Positions 34,383-46,553 of a DNA stretch of 64,000 bases are shown here, in pieces. The DNA comes from Gymnopilus junonius. Lineage: Eukaryota; Basidiomycota; Agaricomycetes; Agaricales; Galerinaceae. Under the pieces are notes generated by a model. The model was not told where the DNA came from, ran no database searches, and worked only from the letters and a program-made list of their open reading frames with translations. The position numbers were made by a program, and so were the translations under genes. The number at the start of each line of letters is the position of its first letter. Within the stretch, counting starts at the first letter, position 1. Location of the stretch: NCBI GenBank assembly GCA_015501075.1, contig JADNYJ010000135.1:1-64000 (forward strand). The letters are read 5' to 3'.

Positions 34383-37167
34383 ATGGAAGTCATCAGTAAA
34401 GCGACAGTTTCAGACCCAAAAACCAATGAAGAATTGACCACTGTCATTGTCGTGGTACATCCTGAGGAAGGTCGACAATACACCGGATTAGATGTCAAGT
34501 GGTTAATTGAAAAGACAGAAAGATGTAAAAGCGAAGAAGTGATTAGTTTTTCAGTGCTCGAAATTTTCCTTTAGGATTGACAACGAGTGCTTAGGACATA
34601 CCACAGTGGAGGAGCAAGCTGGCTGGTATACTACATAACAGCGCAGTGATAATCTTTCAGCGTTTCTCCAAGTCGAAGAATCCCAGAGACCTTGACATTG
34701 TGATAACGCTACACCGAAAAATTGTCGCACTCACACCTACGGCCCATCCCGACTATCCAACAAGGATGTCCGATCTTGCGCTCTTCATCGAGGATCGCCA
34801 TAAACTCCTTGGAAAAGCGGTCGATCTGGACCATGTGGTGGACCTACTCCGAACAGTCTTGTTCGAGCGGATGGGCCCCCACTTTCCAAATCTTGACAAA
34901 TGGTACTACGGCTACCTCGCCGACATACTTACTATGCGCTATAACATTGATAAAACGGAGGAAGATGTTGAGGAAGTGATAGCTTTGCGAAGGAAAGTTG
35001 TCGACCTGACGCCTCCAACTCCTGTCGCTGACTATGTCAAGGCTTTGCAACTACTTGCACAAGCTCTGGCAGAGAGCTATCGTATGTACAAGACCGAAAA
35101 GAATATGGATGAAGCCATCGAATTCCAGAGGACCATTCTCAGCTCGGCATCGTCGAACTTTGACGGAACTGAGCATCGCACTTTCCTCCGAGATCATGCT
35201 GAGTTCATGTTTGCACGATTTGGCACGATATCTCAACACAAAGATGATGTGGAGGAGATGATTGGGATATACGAAGAGCTCGCTGAAAAAGAACAAGAAA
35301 AAAATCTCCAACACACTCAGGGACGATTCGTAGCCATTTCGCTGCGGTACTTCATGAACGTTTCCGTCGTGCAGGGAATGTAAAAGACTTGGAGCGTGCC
35401 ATCTCACTGCAGATTCAAGCCCTTGAACTTGAAGGAGCGGATCATCCCCTACGATACAACACACTGGTCCTGCTTGGGTACATGCTGCGATCTCAATTCG
35501 TTTTTACTGGGCGTAAGGAGTCCCTGGATCGAGCTATCAATTGCCTCAGAGAAGCCCTGAAATTGGTCCCATTTCCACACGAAGACCGACCTATGGTTCT
35601 GAACAATCTCTCCATCATTTTGCGCAGAGCATTTGAAGAATATGATCAGTATCATTTTTTGCGAGAAGCGATAGAGCTAGAAGAAGAGGCGTTGAAACTT
35701 CCTCCCACAACTCTCGAAAATCGCACAGCTTCGTTCAGCAATATCGGAGCCGCTCTATGGGCAAGATATCATCGCACAGCAGGCTCAGTGGATGAATTAG
35801 ATGCAATAATATCATTCTACGAGAAAGCACTTGACCTGATGACAGATAAACACCCTTCTTATCCATTCATTTGTGGAAACCTTGGGACGATTATGGGTAT
35901 TCGATTGGAGAAACAGGACGATCTGAGTGTTGATGATCTCAGGAAATCCATCAAATTCGTCCGAATATCTCTTGCCGCCTTCGACGAGCAACATCAAGAG
36001 AATTGCACCATGTCTGGAAACCTAGGTGTAGCCTGCTTTCGGATGTATAACCTCAACAGGGACTCTTCTCATTTGAAGGAGGGGGTGACGTCATTTCGTA
36101 ATGCGGCAAATCATCCCAGTGCTCCGGCTTCCCAAAAATTTCGAGCCGCCAAGGTTTGGGCAGCGCAGGCAGAAGAGGTCGGGGACGCTTCGGCCCTAGA
36201 GGCCTACACTACTGTCATACAACTGCTACCGGTCTTAGTAGCAGTGAATGCAGACCTAGAAACTCGTCAGCAAAGACTGAAGAGCAGCATCGCACATACA
36301 GACGGAATGGGTGTGGCCGCTGCCGCCTATGCTCTTAAAGTGAGCAGGGTCGAAGATGCCATTCAATTTCTGGAGGAAGGGAGGGCATTATTCTGGAACC
36401 AGGCCTTGAAATTGAGGACACCATTATCGGAGCTGAAGCTCGTCCACCAGGACTTGGCGGAACGGTTTCGCACCATCAGCAAGAGACTCGAAGTTAACTC
36501 ATTTAAGAACGGTACATACGACCCACCTGGACCTGTATCGAAGTCCAACGACATTCCAACGATGTTGACAAAATTTCAAACCTCGGTTGACCTCGAGCGT
36601 CTTAAATCCGACTGGGATTCTGTTCTGAGAGAAATCCGCCAACAATCTGGGTTCAAGACGTTTTTGGAGCCATCCCATTCAACTCAGTTGGTCCTTCAAA
36701 AACTCGAAAACACCCTTTATGGACCTGTGATTATGCTGTGCATCACTGGAAGAATCAGTGGTGCAATAATAATGACAGGAAATAAACACAGCTACCTTGA
36801 ACTTTGCGATATCGATCTCGGACAGGTCTTGAATTTGGTGAGATTTATGAAGTACGTAGGCGTATCGGGTCGTTCCCAGAATTCGGAAGAGCTTTCAGAT
36901 TCTGAGTACGGAAGCTTAGAGCTAGTTTATGAGCAAAACCCGGAACTACAGACGATCTTAGAGGTCGACGGATTTCGGAAGAAGCCTTTTTTAAGGCAAA
37001 GGCCTGCGACTGCTTCCATCCTGCAGTATGTATTGAAGGAACTATGGACGAAAATTGGGCGGCCAATTATTCAATTTCTACAGTTGAACGTCAGTCAAAG
37101 CATTTTATAATTTATAAGGACGGTTTATTTACTGACCTCTATATCTCTTTTCAGAAGACGACAGAGT

Positions 37168-37180
37168 CTCCCCTGCATGT
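37168..37180 (+). repeat. LINE target-site duplication, left copy
   Basis: CTCCCCTGCATGT here is repeated at 37988-38000. It belongs to the CHAT exon and flanks the inserted LINE. Confidence 0.92.
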
Positions 37181-37987
37181 TTTTTTTTTTTTTTTTTTTT
37201 TTTTTTGAGTGTTTTTATAGCCTGTCGGATCTCCTGCGGGTTCCATAGTGGCTTATTACATTTGAGACGTCTATGCTACCCTTCTGGCCCCCGGTGCCAG
37301 TTCCAGCCGGTCCTCCCGTGGTTGTCCCCAGCACCTCCTGAGGCGCACCCCCAGTGCTCGCTCCCCAGTCCGAAGGTCCGGTTGGGATCCAGCCCGACCG
37401 TTTTAGGGACCTACCACTTCTGCCCGGTGAGTGGCGTAGCTTGTCTTTCGTGTAGCCCTTGACTTCTTCTCTTGTCTTGAGTGCTTCCTTGTACGTACCC
37501 GACTGCTTTGGTGAGCAGTAGGCACAATGAATCGGTTTGCTTGTGCTTTCTCGCGTGATAGCTGGTTTTCTTTGGTCCTGAGCTTGGTCCATTGTTTTTC
37601 GTCTTCCACGATGCAGTGTGATGCGGGTTGTTTGTGTGGTGTGGTTTTAATCCATTAGATAGGATTTTTGTATGCCTGGTGTTCTAATCAAGATCATCCT
37701 CGTTGTCACTGTCCTCATTGACGGCTTGCAAATTTGAGAGCAACACATCACCTTTGAATCCGGCGAAGCGTGCTGTCTGGCTAATGTATTGTAACAGAAT
37801 CCGTATTCCCTTCCGGCTGTCAGTGAGTTGCCTGAGAGTTAGCTGTGCAACCGTGCGGGTGCCAAGTTTGTCCATCATTGTTTTCCTTTGCTGCCGGTAT
37901 TTAGTGCAATGGAATAAGTAGTGATTTACCGTTTCGACCTCGTGTGGGCAGTGTGAACATCTTGATGAGTCCTGTTTTGCGAATCTG
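37181..37987 (-). mobile_element. 5'-truncated LINE (non-LTR retrotransposon)
   Basis: An 807-bp insertion on the minus strand. Its 3' end is a poly(A) tail, seen as 27 T's on the plus strand at 37180-37206, and its 5' end is cut off at 37987, as is usual for target-primed reverse transcription. Identical 13-bp duplications flank it (37168-37180, 37988-38000). The coding remnant is the end of a LINE ORF2. The long clean tail and exact duplication suggest a recent insertion. Confidence 0.93.
37684..37987 (-). pseudogene. C-terminal end of LINE ORF2
   Basis: The frame carries the cysteine-histidine motif found after the reverse transcriptase of many LINEs: CSHCPHEVETVNHYLFHC, followed by YRQQRKTMMDKLGTRTVAQ, LTDSRKGIRILLQYI and an acidic end (EDSDNEDDLD) at the stop 37684. 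The frame extends by chance past the duplication into the host exon; that part is not LINE. No reverse-transcriptase domain remains. Confidence 0.85.
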
Positions 37988-38000
37988 CTCCCCTGCATGT
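37988..38000 (+). repeat. LINE target-site duplication, right copy
   Basis: Second CTCCCCTGCATGT. Keeping only one copy joins the CHAT exon in frame (SPLHVYWCPTGPS). Confidence 0.92.
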
Positions 38001-39136
38001 ATACTGGTGCCCAACCGGACCGTCGACTTTCCTTCCGATCCATGCCGCTGGTATATATGAAACCAATAATTCGTTCAATTCATCGGAAAGCCTTATGGAT
38101 TACGTTGTTTCTTCATATGTCCCAACTCTCGGAGCCCTTGTCAACTCCTTTCAAGAATCAAGTAGTGAGGACTTCCAACAGAAGTTCCTCGCGGTTGTGC
38201 AGCCTCAAACGCTACCTTCCGCACTAGAGGAACTCAAGAGGATTGAAAAGGTACTCGAACCCAATTCCATCTCACCTTCAAACTTGACATTGACAAAACT
38301 TGGTGATAAGCCGTCAAAGCCAGCGACTATCTCTTCTGTTCTTGAACAGTTATCCTCGTCGTCGATTGTTCACTTCGCGTGTCATGGGACACAGAATGTC
38401 GGAAACCCGCTGGAGAGCGCTTTGATCCTAGAGGACGGAGAATTGACGCTTTCGCGAATTATGCAGGTGGAAATGAAGGACGCACGCTTGGCATTTCTGG
38501 CCGCATGTGAAACTGTGATGGGGGAGAAAGAGGTTCCTGATGAGAGTATGCATCTCGGTGCTGCATTGTTATTCGCTGGCTTTCAAAGCGTTCGTTGCCA
38601 CGATGTGGTAAGATAATTACGGTTAATACATCAGCGATCAACTGCTGATTCTTGTGAATTCGTAGGTCTATTGCAGATATCGATGGGCCAACTGTCGCAA
38701 AGGAATTTTATGGGTTTTTGATGAATAAAAAGGACGGAAAGCGGAAAGAAGGATCGGACCTATTGGACACAGACAAAGGAGCAAGAGCACTCCATCACGC
38801 TGTATTCAAGCTGCGACTTGAAGGCGTACCTTTAGAGCGTTGGGTACCTTTTGTTTATCTCGGAAGATAGATGAAGACGACGATCTACGCAACGGAAAAG
38901 TTGAGAAGTAATGGAAACATTTTGCAAATAAGCGACTCACGTATTCAACGGATGTAGAGTAGGAGATGTTCAAATTAAATTGGAATTACAAATAATAGCG
39001 ATCGTGAGACATACAAAGATTTTGTAACGACGGAGCACAGGCCCATTCAAAGAATAAAGTGAATTTCAAAGTCAAAACAAGTCTGGCAAGATTACCGACA
39101 TCAGCCACCTTCAGGGAACGTACTAGAGTATATGAA

Positions 39137-41276
39137 TTAAACGTTCTTTTTTGCGGGTTCAGAGTTCCCGCCGCCCCCTTCCTCTTTGATTTTATCGTCT
39201 TTTGGTTCCGCGTCTTTACTCTTTCCTTCCTGCCTTTGCGTCGACCAGTAGCTTCTGCTGATTTGTCAGCACCGGTTTCAGACCCATCTCGCGAAATTTG
39301 GATTTCAGAGTTGGCGGATTTTGCCCCTGCAGTGCTGGGGCGGGATATGGTCATTTCCCGAGGTGCGGTGCTGGCACTGGCGGGTGCGAAGTCGTCGAGC
39401 CAACTGTCTTTACCTGTCAGATTGGCTGAATCACCTGGATGTGAAACGGCGGATTGATCTGAAGATTAAGATGTCGTATCAGATCTAGAAAGAAGATGGG
39501 AAGTAATGAGCCGTTAACAAACCTGTTGAACCATGACCACCCAGAGTCTCGATCCGCCATCACCTCTGAGAGCTGGAGACACCGTCGGCGAATGTATCCA
39601 TGTCTATAACTGGGCCAGTCAATGCCAGCAGATCCTCCACTACTGGGTCCACCATCGCCCGCTCTGCTCCTGTCCCATCACGCTCATCGACAGCTCTCTT
39701 ATTGCCTTGGTCGTCTGCAGGTAAGTGACGTGGCGGTTCCATACCAGTCGGAGGATGAAAGAGAGAGGGGTCATATTGCGGCAACGGCGCTGCAGGGAAT
39801 CTTTCTCCAGCATCTCTTGATGTGCCAGCCCCTGCGTTTCCGCCCTGGGGATGAGCTGGGCCCATATCATGGCTGAAGGAAGAATGGCCCCCACGATGTG
39901 CACCATAAGCGGCGTTCACTGGCACGAAGGAAGGAGGAGGCGAATTTTGAGCGTAGCCACTGTACATCGGGGTGTAACTTGGGTTAGGATTTGAATCCTG
40001 GGTGATGCATGCTGTGCTGGCCATTATACGCGTAAGGCGCTGGATCGTGAAAAGGAGATGCTCGCATTTGAGGTAGAACCTCTCTGGATCACGATATTGT
40101 TCGGTAACAGGAGGGCGGTCGCCAATCATACTGCTGTTCCTCCCTCCCGGTTGGAGAGCTGGAGAGCGGTCGCCAGGGTTCATGCTATCGAGTGTGGTAC
40201 GCCTGTGGCGTTTGGAGTGGCGAGGATGGGGTTCTGACATGATGGAATCGCGATCATTCGACACCGGAAGCAAGGAGCCCATGCCAGCGAGGTCAGAGGG
40301 TTCAAGACGACCAGCATGATGGGCGGCGGAGGAAACTGAGGAAGGTAGTTGCCACTCGCATAAGGGTGCTGGTTTCCTGGAGGCAGGTAATCGTTCTAAA
40401 TAACGAAGAAGAGTCATCAGACGGTGAGGAAGAAGAAAGAGAAAAGAGGCGTGCCTCGTTGGGGTTCATGACCTCAGACATGGTCAAGCCACCTGATCTT
40501 CGCCTCTTCGACCTACGAGTGGGAGGCACTTCTCTGCATCTTCATCGTTACCAGCAGCATCGTCGTCTTCTCCATCATCAGCCCCCGTTGCGCCGCCAGC
40601 GCCCGAAAAGTCGGCAGGTCCTTTGATATCCTCTTCGCCTTGATGCTGCGCGTTGATGGTGAGACAATCTGAACCAGGGTAGAACACAACAATGAACACT
40701 CACCTGAATCTGCCTCTGGACGATGTTGCGGATGTTGGTGGAACTGTACAAGTGCAGTTTAGCATCGTGGCCTGGGCCGGCTCTCTACATTTTGAAAAAA
40801 AAAATGATAAAAATAGAACAAGGGTCAGACGAGGATGGGAGAAGGTGTCGCAAGCAGGAACAGCGCACCAAAGACGATGACGGCCACGTCTACAGAGCAG
40901 AGTACGCCCAGCTCGTACGCTTTCTTGAAAAGACCATTCTTGCGCTAGAGCGCCCCAAGAGGGCGGGAGTTATGGGAGAAGAATGGCGGCGGGATGAAAG
41001 GAAAGATAAGAATAGAGAAGTCGTGTCATCAGCACAAAAATAGTTTCAAGTGCCACCAAATTAAGATCGAGAGGCCTGCTTACCTGAGAAAAGTCACTGA
41101 ACGATTTCTTTCTTGCTGAAAATGAGAAATACATAGTCAGTTTTCAGTTTAAGGTTGAAGTGGATGACAGGAGGGACAAAAGAAAAACAACCAAAGAACA
41201 GAACAGAACAGAACGTAGAGATAGGACAAGAATAGCTCACTGTGATCGGTTGGATCTCAATCTTTCTCCTGCCCAT
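39137..41276 (-). CDS. MADS-box transcription factor, Rlm1/MEF2 type
   Basis: First exon 41276-41241 encodes [12 protein letters not shown]; the second, 41115-41084, [10 protein letters not shown]; the third, from 40944, [20 protein letters not shown]. Together they make the MADS DNA-binding domain of the Rlm1/MEF2 class, which in fungi acts below the cell-wall MAP kinase pathway. Further exons give [18 protein letters not shown], an acidic stretch ([18 protein letters not shown]), a basic patch ([13 protein letters not shown]), a Pro/Gly/Asn-rich activation-like region and a charged end. One-base losses at 41085 (AG for AAG inside the MADS box) and near 40527 (EKV/PPT) break the frame. The exact C-terminal frame and stop (39137 or 38986) are uncertain. 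Confidence 0.85.
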
Positions 41277-42351
41277 GATAGATAATCTCCTTGACTTTGG
41301 CTTGAGAGCTTGAATGAAAAAGACGAATTGGTGGTTGTTGACAAAGAACAGCAGAGCCCCTGCGACCAAATTTCACACGAACCCCGTCGATTACAAATCC
41401 AGTTATTTTCCGCTTCCAAACACCGCCGTCTCTCCCTCGTTCCGTCGCAGTCAACTTTTCTTGATCATAATATAGCTGCACAAATTTTGGCTCTTATACA
41501 GGTACTTCCTTCTTTACCACCTTCATACGAAGGATTTCAGCCCGGTTTACCTGCCAAATATTTCTGTGCATTTCTTTTCTAGATACTAAAATCAAGAAAA
41601 CCAGATCACCGCCCGCAATCTTTTTTTGGTACTTCATATGCATGACGTTTCGGCACGAAGATTCTTTCAGCAGGGTGTTGACGCCGTTGAGTCAGAAAAA
41701 CTTACAAAAAGAAACTGGGACAACCAATGACGTCTATTTCGGCATTTCGGCAGTAAATACCATATTCATACTGCCTTGTTGAATGATGAATCCCATCCAG
41801 CTCCTTTCGCCTTGGCTGGAAAAGAGTACGTATGACATATATTCGAATGATTTTTGAAATCTGTTGCTGAGGTCGGTTCCGAAGTAGCTGGAGGGTCTGA
41901 AGTCTGTTGATCGAGAACGACAGGCACCTATCGGTGAGCAAATGGTCCCCATGTTATAGAGCGGATTCTTTGACGTTCCAAACTCGCGAAACGGTCACAT
42001 GTACACTGTAACTATAAAACATGGAAATGTCTTGGCTCAGCAATCAGATACACCATTCCTCTTGTCGGGTATTTTTCCATGTAAGCGTTAATGGGCTGAA
42101 GGAGAACGAAGCCCCTCGTTTTGGGCCGTATGCCTCGGAAATATATTATTATCGTCTGCGGATGAGCTTGCTCGTAATTATTTGCGGCTGGATTTTGTCG
42201 TATAAAAGAAGGAAACAATGACATCTCTATTTCTTCAAGTCGCTGGTCGATTCCTCAGCTCAATACTTCTCTTCCGCTGCTAAAGGAACTCTAGGCACCG
42301 GTTGCCTTAACTTGCTCTATACTGTACTTTCTTGTTTATCATCATTCTACT
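41277..42351. other. Divergent promoter region
   Basis: Lies between the MADS-box gene and the secreted HEXXH protein, transcribed apart. TCGTATAAAAG near 42196 is a good TATA candidate about 155 bases before ATG 42352. Short frames here show no motif. Confidence 0.45.
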
Positions 42352-43480
42352 ATGCGTTCTGCAATTTACCTGGCGATTCTGATGCCCTTTTTTGCTGGTA
42401 CGTCTTGTCATTATTGGTTCATTTTGTTTACTTCATTTAACGTACGCGGGAATTCTAGTCTTCGTTCAATGCGCCCCCCTTCCTCTCGAAGTTGGGACGG
42501 TTTACGGTCATGATGACCTTTACGACCAGACAATAGTTCCTACGGACTTCAATGGCGCTACAGATCATACTCAAGCGTCACTGGCTAATGTCCATGCGGC
42601 GGTTAATGAAGGTAACATTTATCTCCAATAGCATTTCTATACAATGCCGTCTAATAGCACCGCTTATCACCAGCTCATAACCAAATCATGAACATCAAGA
42701 AGATGATGGACGAAAACCACCCCGACTTACATGCCCATCTAACCAACGCTTTCGGGCCCAACTACAACAAAGAAGAAATACATAAGACCATCAACAGGCT
42801 TGCGACAGGGAAAATTGATATCGCGCAGACCAATGCTCCCAATGATGAAGGAAATGAAACCACAAATGCCATCGCGAAGCATAGCTCGGGTGCACAAGCT
42901 GATCGTGTAGTCTTCTACGAGAAATTTCATCGGAAAACTCTGGATGCACAGGCCGGAACGGTTATTCACGAAGCAACGCATGCTCTTGCACGAACAAAGG
43001 ATCACTTCCGGGAAGACCCAAACCAGCCTGGCAAATTCGAGGCTGTCAGCAGTAAACATGAAGGTAACCCAGGCGTTATGAAAGCCTGTGAGTACTCTGC
43101 TGTGCGTTTTTCGAATGGTTTTCTTATGAGATTTAATATCTTTTCTAGATGCACACAGTGAACACTTCGACCACTTGAAGACTCACGCATCAGAAGTTAT
43201 GCACCAGAATGCCGATTCCTACATGGTATTGGCTCATACCGTTAAACATGGGCTTCCACAAGTGCACCAAGCTGCTAATTCGAATGCAAACCCCAACGTC
43301 AACGCTCCAAGCTCTTCTCATCCCGTGCCAAATGCTGATATACATCATGACGCTCCTGGGTCCGCTCACCCGCCTGAAAATGCTCACGCTTACAATGCTC
43401 CGGCGGAGGCTCATCACGCTGCACACCCGCCAGCTGCTCCTGCAGGAGACAAGAAAAAGGGTTGCTGTGGTATTTTGTAA
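42352..43480 (+). CDS. Secreted M35-like HEXXH protein with CaaX-like end
   Basis: Exons 42352-42397, 42459-42611, 42674-43087 and 43149-43480 give 945 nt, 314 residues. MRSAIYLAILMPFFAVFVQC is a signal peptide that spans the first intron. The zinc site is HEATH at residues 165-169 in AGTVIHEATHALARTKDHF, and the later NADSYMVLAH matches the conserved segment of the M35/lysine-specific metalloendopeptidase (aspzincin) group; the Asp of TKD may be the third ligand. A Pro/Ala/His/Asn-rich tail follows and the protein ends KKKGCCGIL, whose last four residues fit a CaaX prenylation box. A secreted enzyme should not meet cytosolic prenyltransferases, so this ending is odd. An inactive or unusual relative is possible. 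Confidence 0.82.
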
Positions 43481-44216
43481 GCAGACAAATCGGTCTTGAG
43501 AGAAGGGTTGTACCGTTGTAGGCCGTACTAATAGGTAGTAGGTAATACGATTGTGCATAAAAATCACTCGTTCTGGGTGCACTTGCCTTTGAATTTAGTC
43601 AATTATTCTTATGTTTACTTGTCACGTAATTTTGTGAACTGCCTCCATAGATTTGTGACTTGGCCCTCGGCGCTCAACCTAAAGATAGCAAATTTCGGAC
43701 TTTCGAATCCGAAGCTCTGCCTAGTTACAAGAAATAAAGCCAAACAGCGCCGCCCCCAGTCCCGAAGTCCGGACCTCCACGTTCGATGATCCCTTCGTCT
43801 TCAATCGTATCCATCGTCGTTGCCAATACTCAGTGCGACATGTAAAACAAAAAGGTCCTCAGGCTCGTACATTTGGTATTTTACTGGCTTTATCACCAGC
43901 TAACTAGGGTATCTACATTACTCATACAGGGGTTCGACTCTGTAGAGAGTACGATATGTATCTTTCAATCTTGGCGATGATCGCAATAGATCATGGCCTT
44001 GTCTAACTCGACTTATTGCGAGATATCCAAGCACTAGGCCTATTCAGATGTCCGTCTCGACTGCGATGGATTTGCCCCTCTGCTCGCATGATATTCATCG
44101 TCTGCAGTTACGTCTGCAGTTTACGTGGATGGACAGTTGCAATTGATTGGAGATGGGTGATGAGGAGGGAAGAGATGTTTGTGGCGATAGATGGGTTCTT
44201 AGTCACCAATTGGCCT
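43481..44216. other. No gene recognised
   Basis: 3' side of the secreted protein and the downstream flank of the DUF6699-like fragment. A 95-codon plus frame (44016-44303) is antisense to that fragment. Confidence 0.35.
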
Positions 44217-45021
44217 CGTGTGCAGGACCCACACTCCCCCTCCTTTCTGCTCGGCGTAAGTCCCACCCAACGTGTTCTAAACTCTAAGAGGTGCCGAACA
44301 TGAGAGCTAACGCCATCATCCCCAGCAGGTGGTCCAACGTTCGCTCTTGGCTTACGAGCCTCCCATAACTCATCATTTCCCTCCCTGAGATGAAACTGGG
44401 ATCCAGTCCGACTCCAGCGCAGAACGCCCCTGTTGCGCTCTGTCTGATGCCGTGGTACACCGCATAAAGGACGTCTCCAACAGTTATTATTCCACCCTGT
44501 GACGGGTTCACCGTGATCAATGACGTGAATGGATGGACGCGGATTTTCAACGGATGTTCACGACTGGATCTGTGGCGGGCAACGACTTCCAGTGGTACAT
44601 GTCACGGCAGCTTCCAATCATCTGCATCGTGTTCCCATGCGCGACATTCCCAGGGGTGGGCATCGCTTGCTGAGGGTGTTTATCGATCAACAGGTGATGG
44701 CTGGATTCCCATCAAACGCGAGGAGGGGGTGAATTTTGAACAGCGGGGGCAAGGGGACGCGAGAGTATGGAAGAGGTCGTGGATGAGTGGAGGGGGACCG
44801 AAGGACACTGGGGTTCGTTCAGCCATATGCCGTCGTGGTGGTTTTGAATGGGTAGGGGACGCGATATGAGTCACCTCCGGAAGTCCGGTAATTGCTGTCA
44901 TCTGAGGAGATGATACCGCTGGGCCTGCAAGTTCCCGAGAAGAGGGTGCTATCAGAGGGTGTGCGTTCGCTGGGGTGGTGGTGATGCCGTCTGCTCGATT
45001 TATGGTGAGTGCGTCCCTCAT
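44217..45021 (-). pseudogene. DUF6699-like protein, fragmentary
   Basis: The clearest piece is on the minus strand at 44420-44550: IRVHPFTSLITVNPSQGG, then IITVGDVLYAVYHGIRQSA, which fits the core of the agaricomycete DUF6699 family (a 'vtVgDVL.aiy..lR' signature). Further along, in another frame, HLLEFRTRWVGLTPSRKE and GGVWVLHTR (44217-44310) fit the family's C-terminus. The N-terminal 44680-45021 frame is low-complexity (Pro, Ser, Thr). Frames do not join without shifts, so this is either decayed or indel-damaged. Function unknown. Confidence 0.5.
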
Positions 45022-46553
45022 CGACGTGAGTGTCTTGGGATACTCTTCCAGGGCATCGTTCTGATCGTGTGCTTCAGGTATCTAGGCCCGACCGATTCAG
45101 CTCTTGTTATCTCCACAAGGCGCAGCAAGGAACTCACTTCTTCTGTTCGTAGATGTAATGGTTTGAGGACGGGAAGGAGTGGATGGACGGGATGTAAACG
45201 GTACCGCAGTCCGTGGAGGAGGAGAGGGACTTTAATAGCGTCTGTGCGTACTTAAAATTAGAGTCGTGTCGTGTTTCCTCACTGGTTAATTAGGTGCCAT
45301 AACAAGCGTATACAAATGCTTTCGGAACCGTCTCTTTCGCCCATTTCGTCGACATGATAACCCCCACTGTGCAAATTTGGCAAGTGTACTTGGATGATCC
45401 TTGCACTTGGTCGCCAGGCAAGTCTGCCTCGAGGCATCGCTAAGATTATCTGGCTGTATCGCTTCGAATCGAAGCCTGGAAGACTGATGATAAGGGATAA
45501 ATCCGTGATTTGCCATTGCGCCCACGTCAGTCCATGAGCGGCAACGGAACGGATGCCATTGGCCCGGAAGCTGACGTGCCCGAGGCGGCAGAGAAGCCTT
45601 TGAGGCATAATCGCTTCGGTTGTTCAGCTGGGCAATCCTTGGGTGTCCTTGTGTTCTTATGACTGGGAATGACGTCTTTTACTTGGGAGCATTCTCGGGT
45701 GGGGTAGGCTCTTCAAGGAATTTCTAATATGCAAAGGTGCGTCTTGACCCGTAGTACTGCGTAAAACGCCGCATACCAGGACAAGTTCTTTGCCGCAGAA
45801 ATTCCAAGCCAAAACTTATTCATACGACGCGACTAAGATTTCGATATCATAAGGTTCCAAGAACATTTATTACTTAATGGCTTAACTTTCCTTGGAGCGT
45901 AAAGACTCAGCAGTCGTGCTCCGCCCGTCAAAACCCGAAGGCGCAGCTTTTATGAAGTAAGCAAGCACAAGCGCTCAGCATGCTGAAAGAGGATACATAA
46001 GGGTAATGATTTATTATGCGCTGCGTCGTTACCAACGAAAGTACGTACTGTACAGGATATCATTGCTCCGAATGCTGCGCAAGCGCTTACAGCAATTGTC
46101 TCATTAGCGCCTAATGTGTGGTATCCAGTAGCAACAGCCAGAGACCACCGGCCTGTTCGGATATTGGATATCTTGCTAAGGTTAAATGCTCGAGCATGCG
46201 TGCTTCATTTTGTTCCGTTTAGAATAGATAGAAGAGACAAGAATGATCACTTAGTACTTCAGAGTCATACGAAAGGGTGAAAGTACGTATCCCATAGGCG
46301 GTGTAGAATGTCACTGACTTAGCTTCAAAGTGATCCCTTTATAACGCTGGGATGTCCTCTGTCACAGATATACTCGACTATACAAGTCACACCTTACCCT
46401 GTTATATGAGATACCATGTACATCGATACTCCATTCAAAAGATATAATCATTACTCCTGCGTAAGTGGTTTACTATCAGTTGCAAATAAAAATTTAGAGA
46501 GAAACTTCGGATAAATAGGTCAAAAAGTGTTTAATTTCAGGCAATGAAACAAC
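45022..46553. other. No gene recognised
   Basis: Two overlapping minus frames near 45279-45608 have no motif. From 45650 to 46550 there are only very short frames. The right end carries the T-run that would terminate Pol III transcription of the tRNA (minus-strand TTTTT at about 46522-46526). Confidence 0.4.

Larger units (their letters stand above)
34383..38870 (+). pseudogene. TPR-CHAT protein, split by a LINE
   Basis: A short first exon (MEVISKATVSDPK) and two introns lead into tetratricopeptide repeats from 34660 (KNPRDLDIVITLHRKIVALT, EEVIALRRKVVDLTPPTP, then LERAISLQIQALELEG and others to about 36330). The caspase-like CHAT domain follows (EDAIQFLEEGRALFWNQALK), is cut at 37168-38000 by a LINE, and resumes with PTGPSTFLPIHAAGIYE. 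The catalytic His is in HFACHG (38383) and Cys in AACETV (38506). The end reads WSIADIDGPTVAKEFYGF to LGR, TAG 38868. Frame breaks near 35353 and 38597 are one base each. Without the LINE this would be about 1,200 residues. CHAT proteins are separase/caspase-like proteases. Confidence 0.9.

Noticed and set aside
37180..37206. 27-T run as a transcription terminator
   Set aside because: It is the poly(A) tail of the minus-strand LINE, adjoining a 13-bp target duplication.
44513..44869. 118-codon plus frame
   Set aside because: Antisense to the DUF6699-like fragment, whose IITVGDVLYAVYHG core is far more convincing.
45279..45608. 109-codon minus frame
   Set aside because: Two frames overlap on the same strand with no motif, no repeat in the window and no plausible splice continuation.
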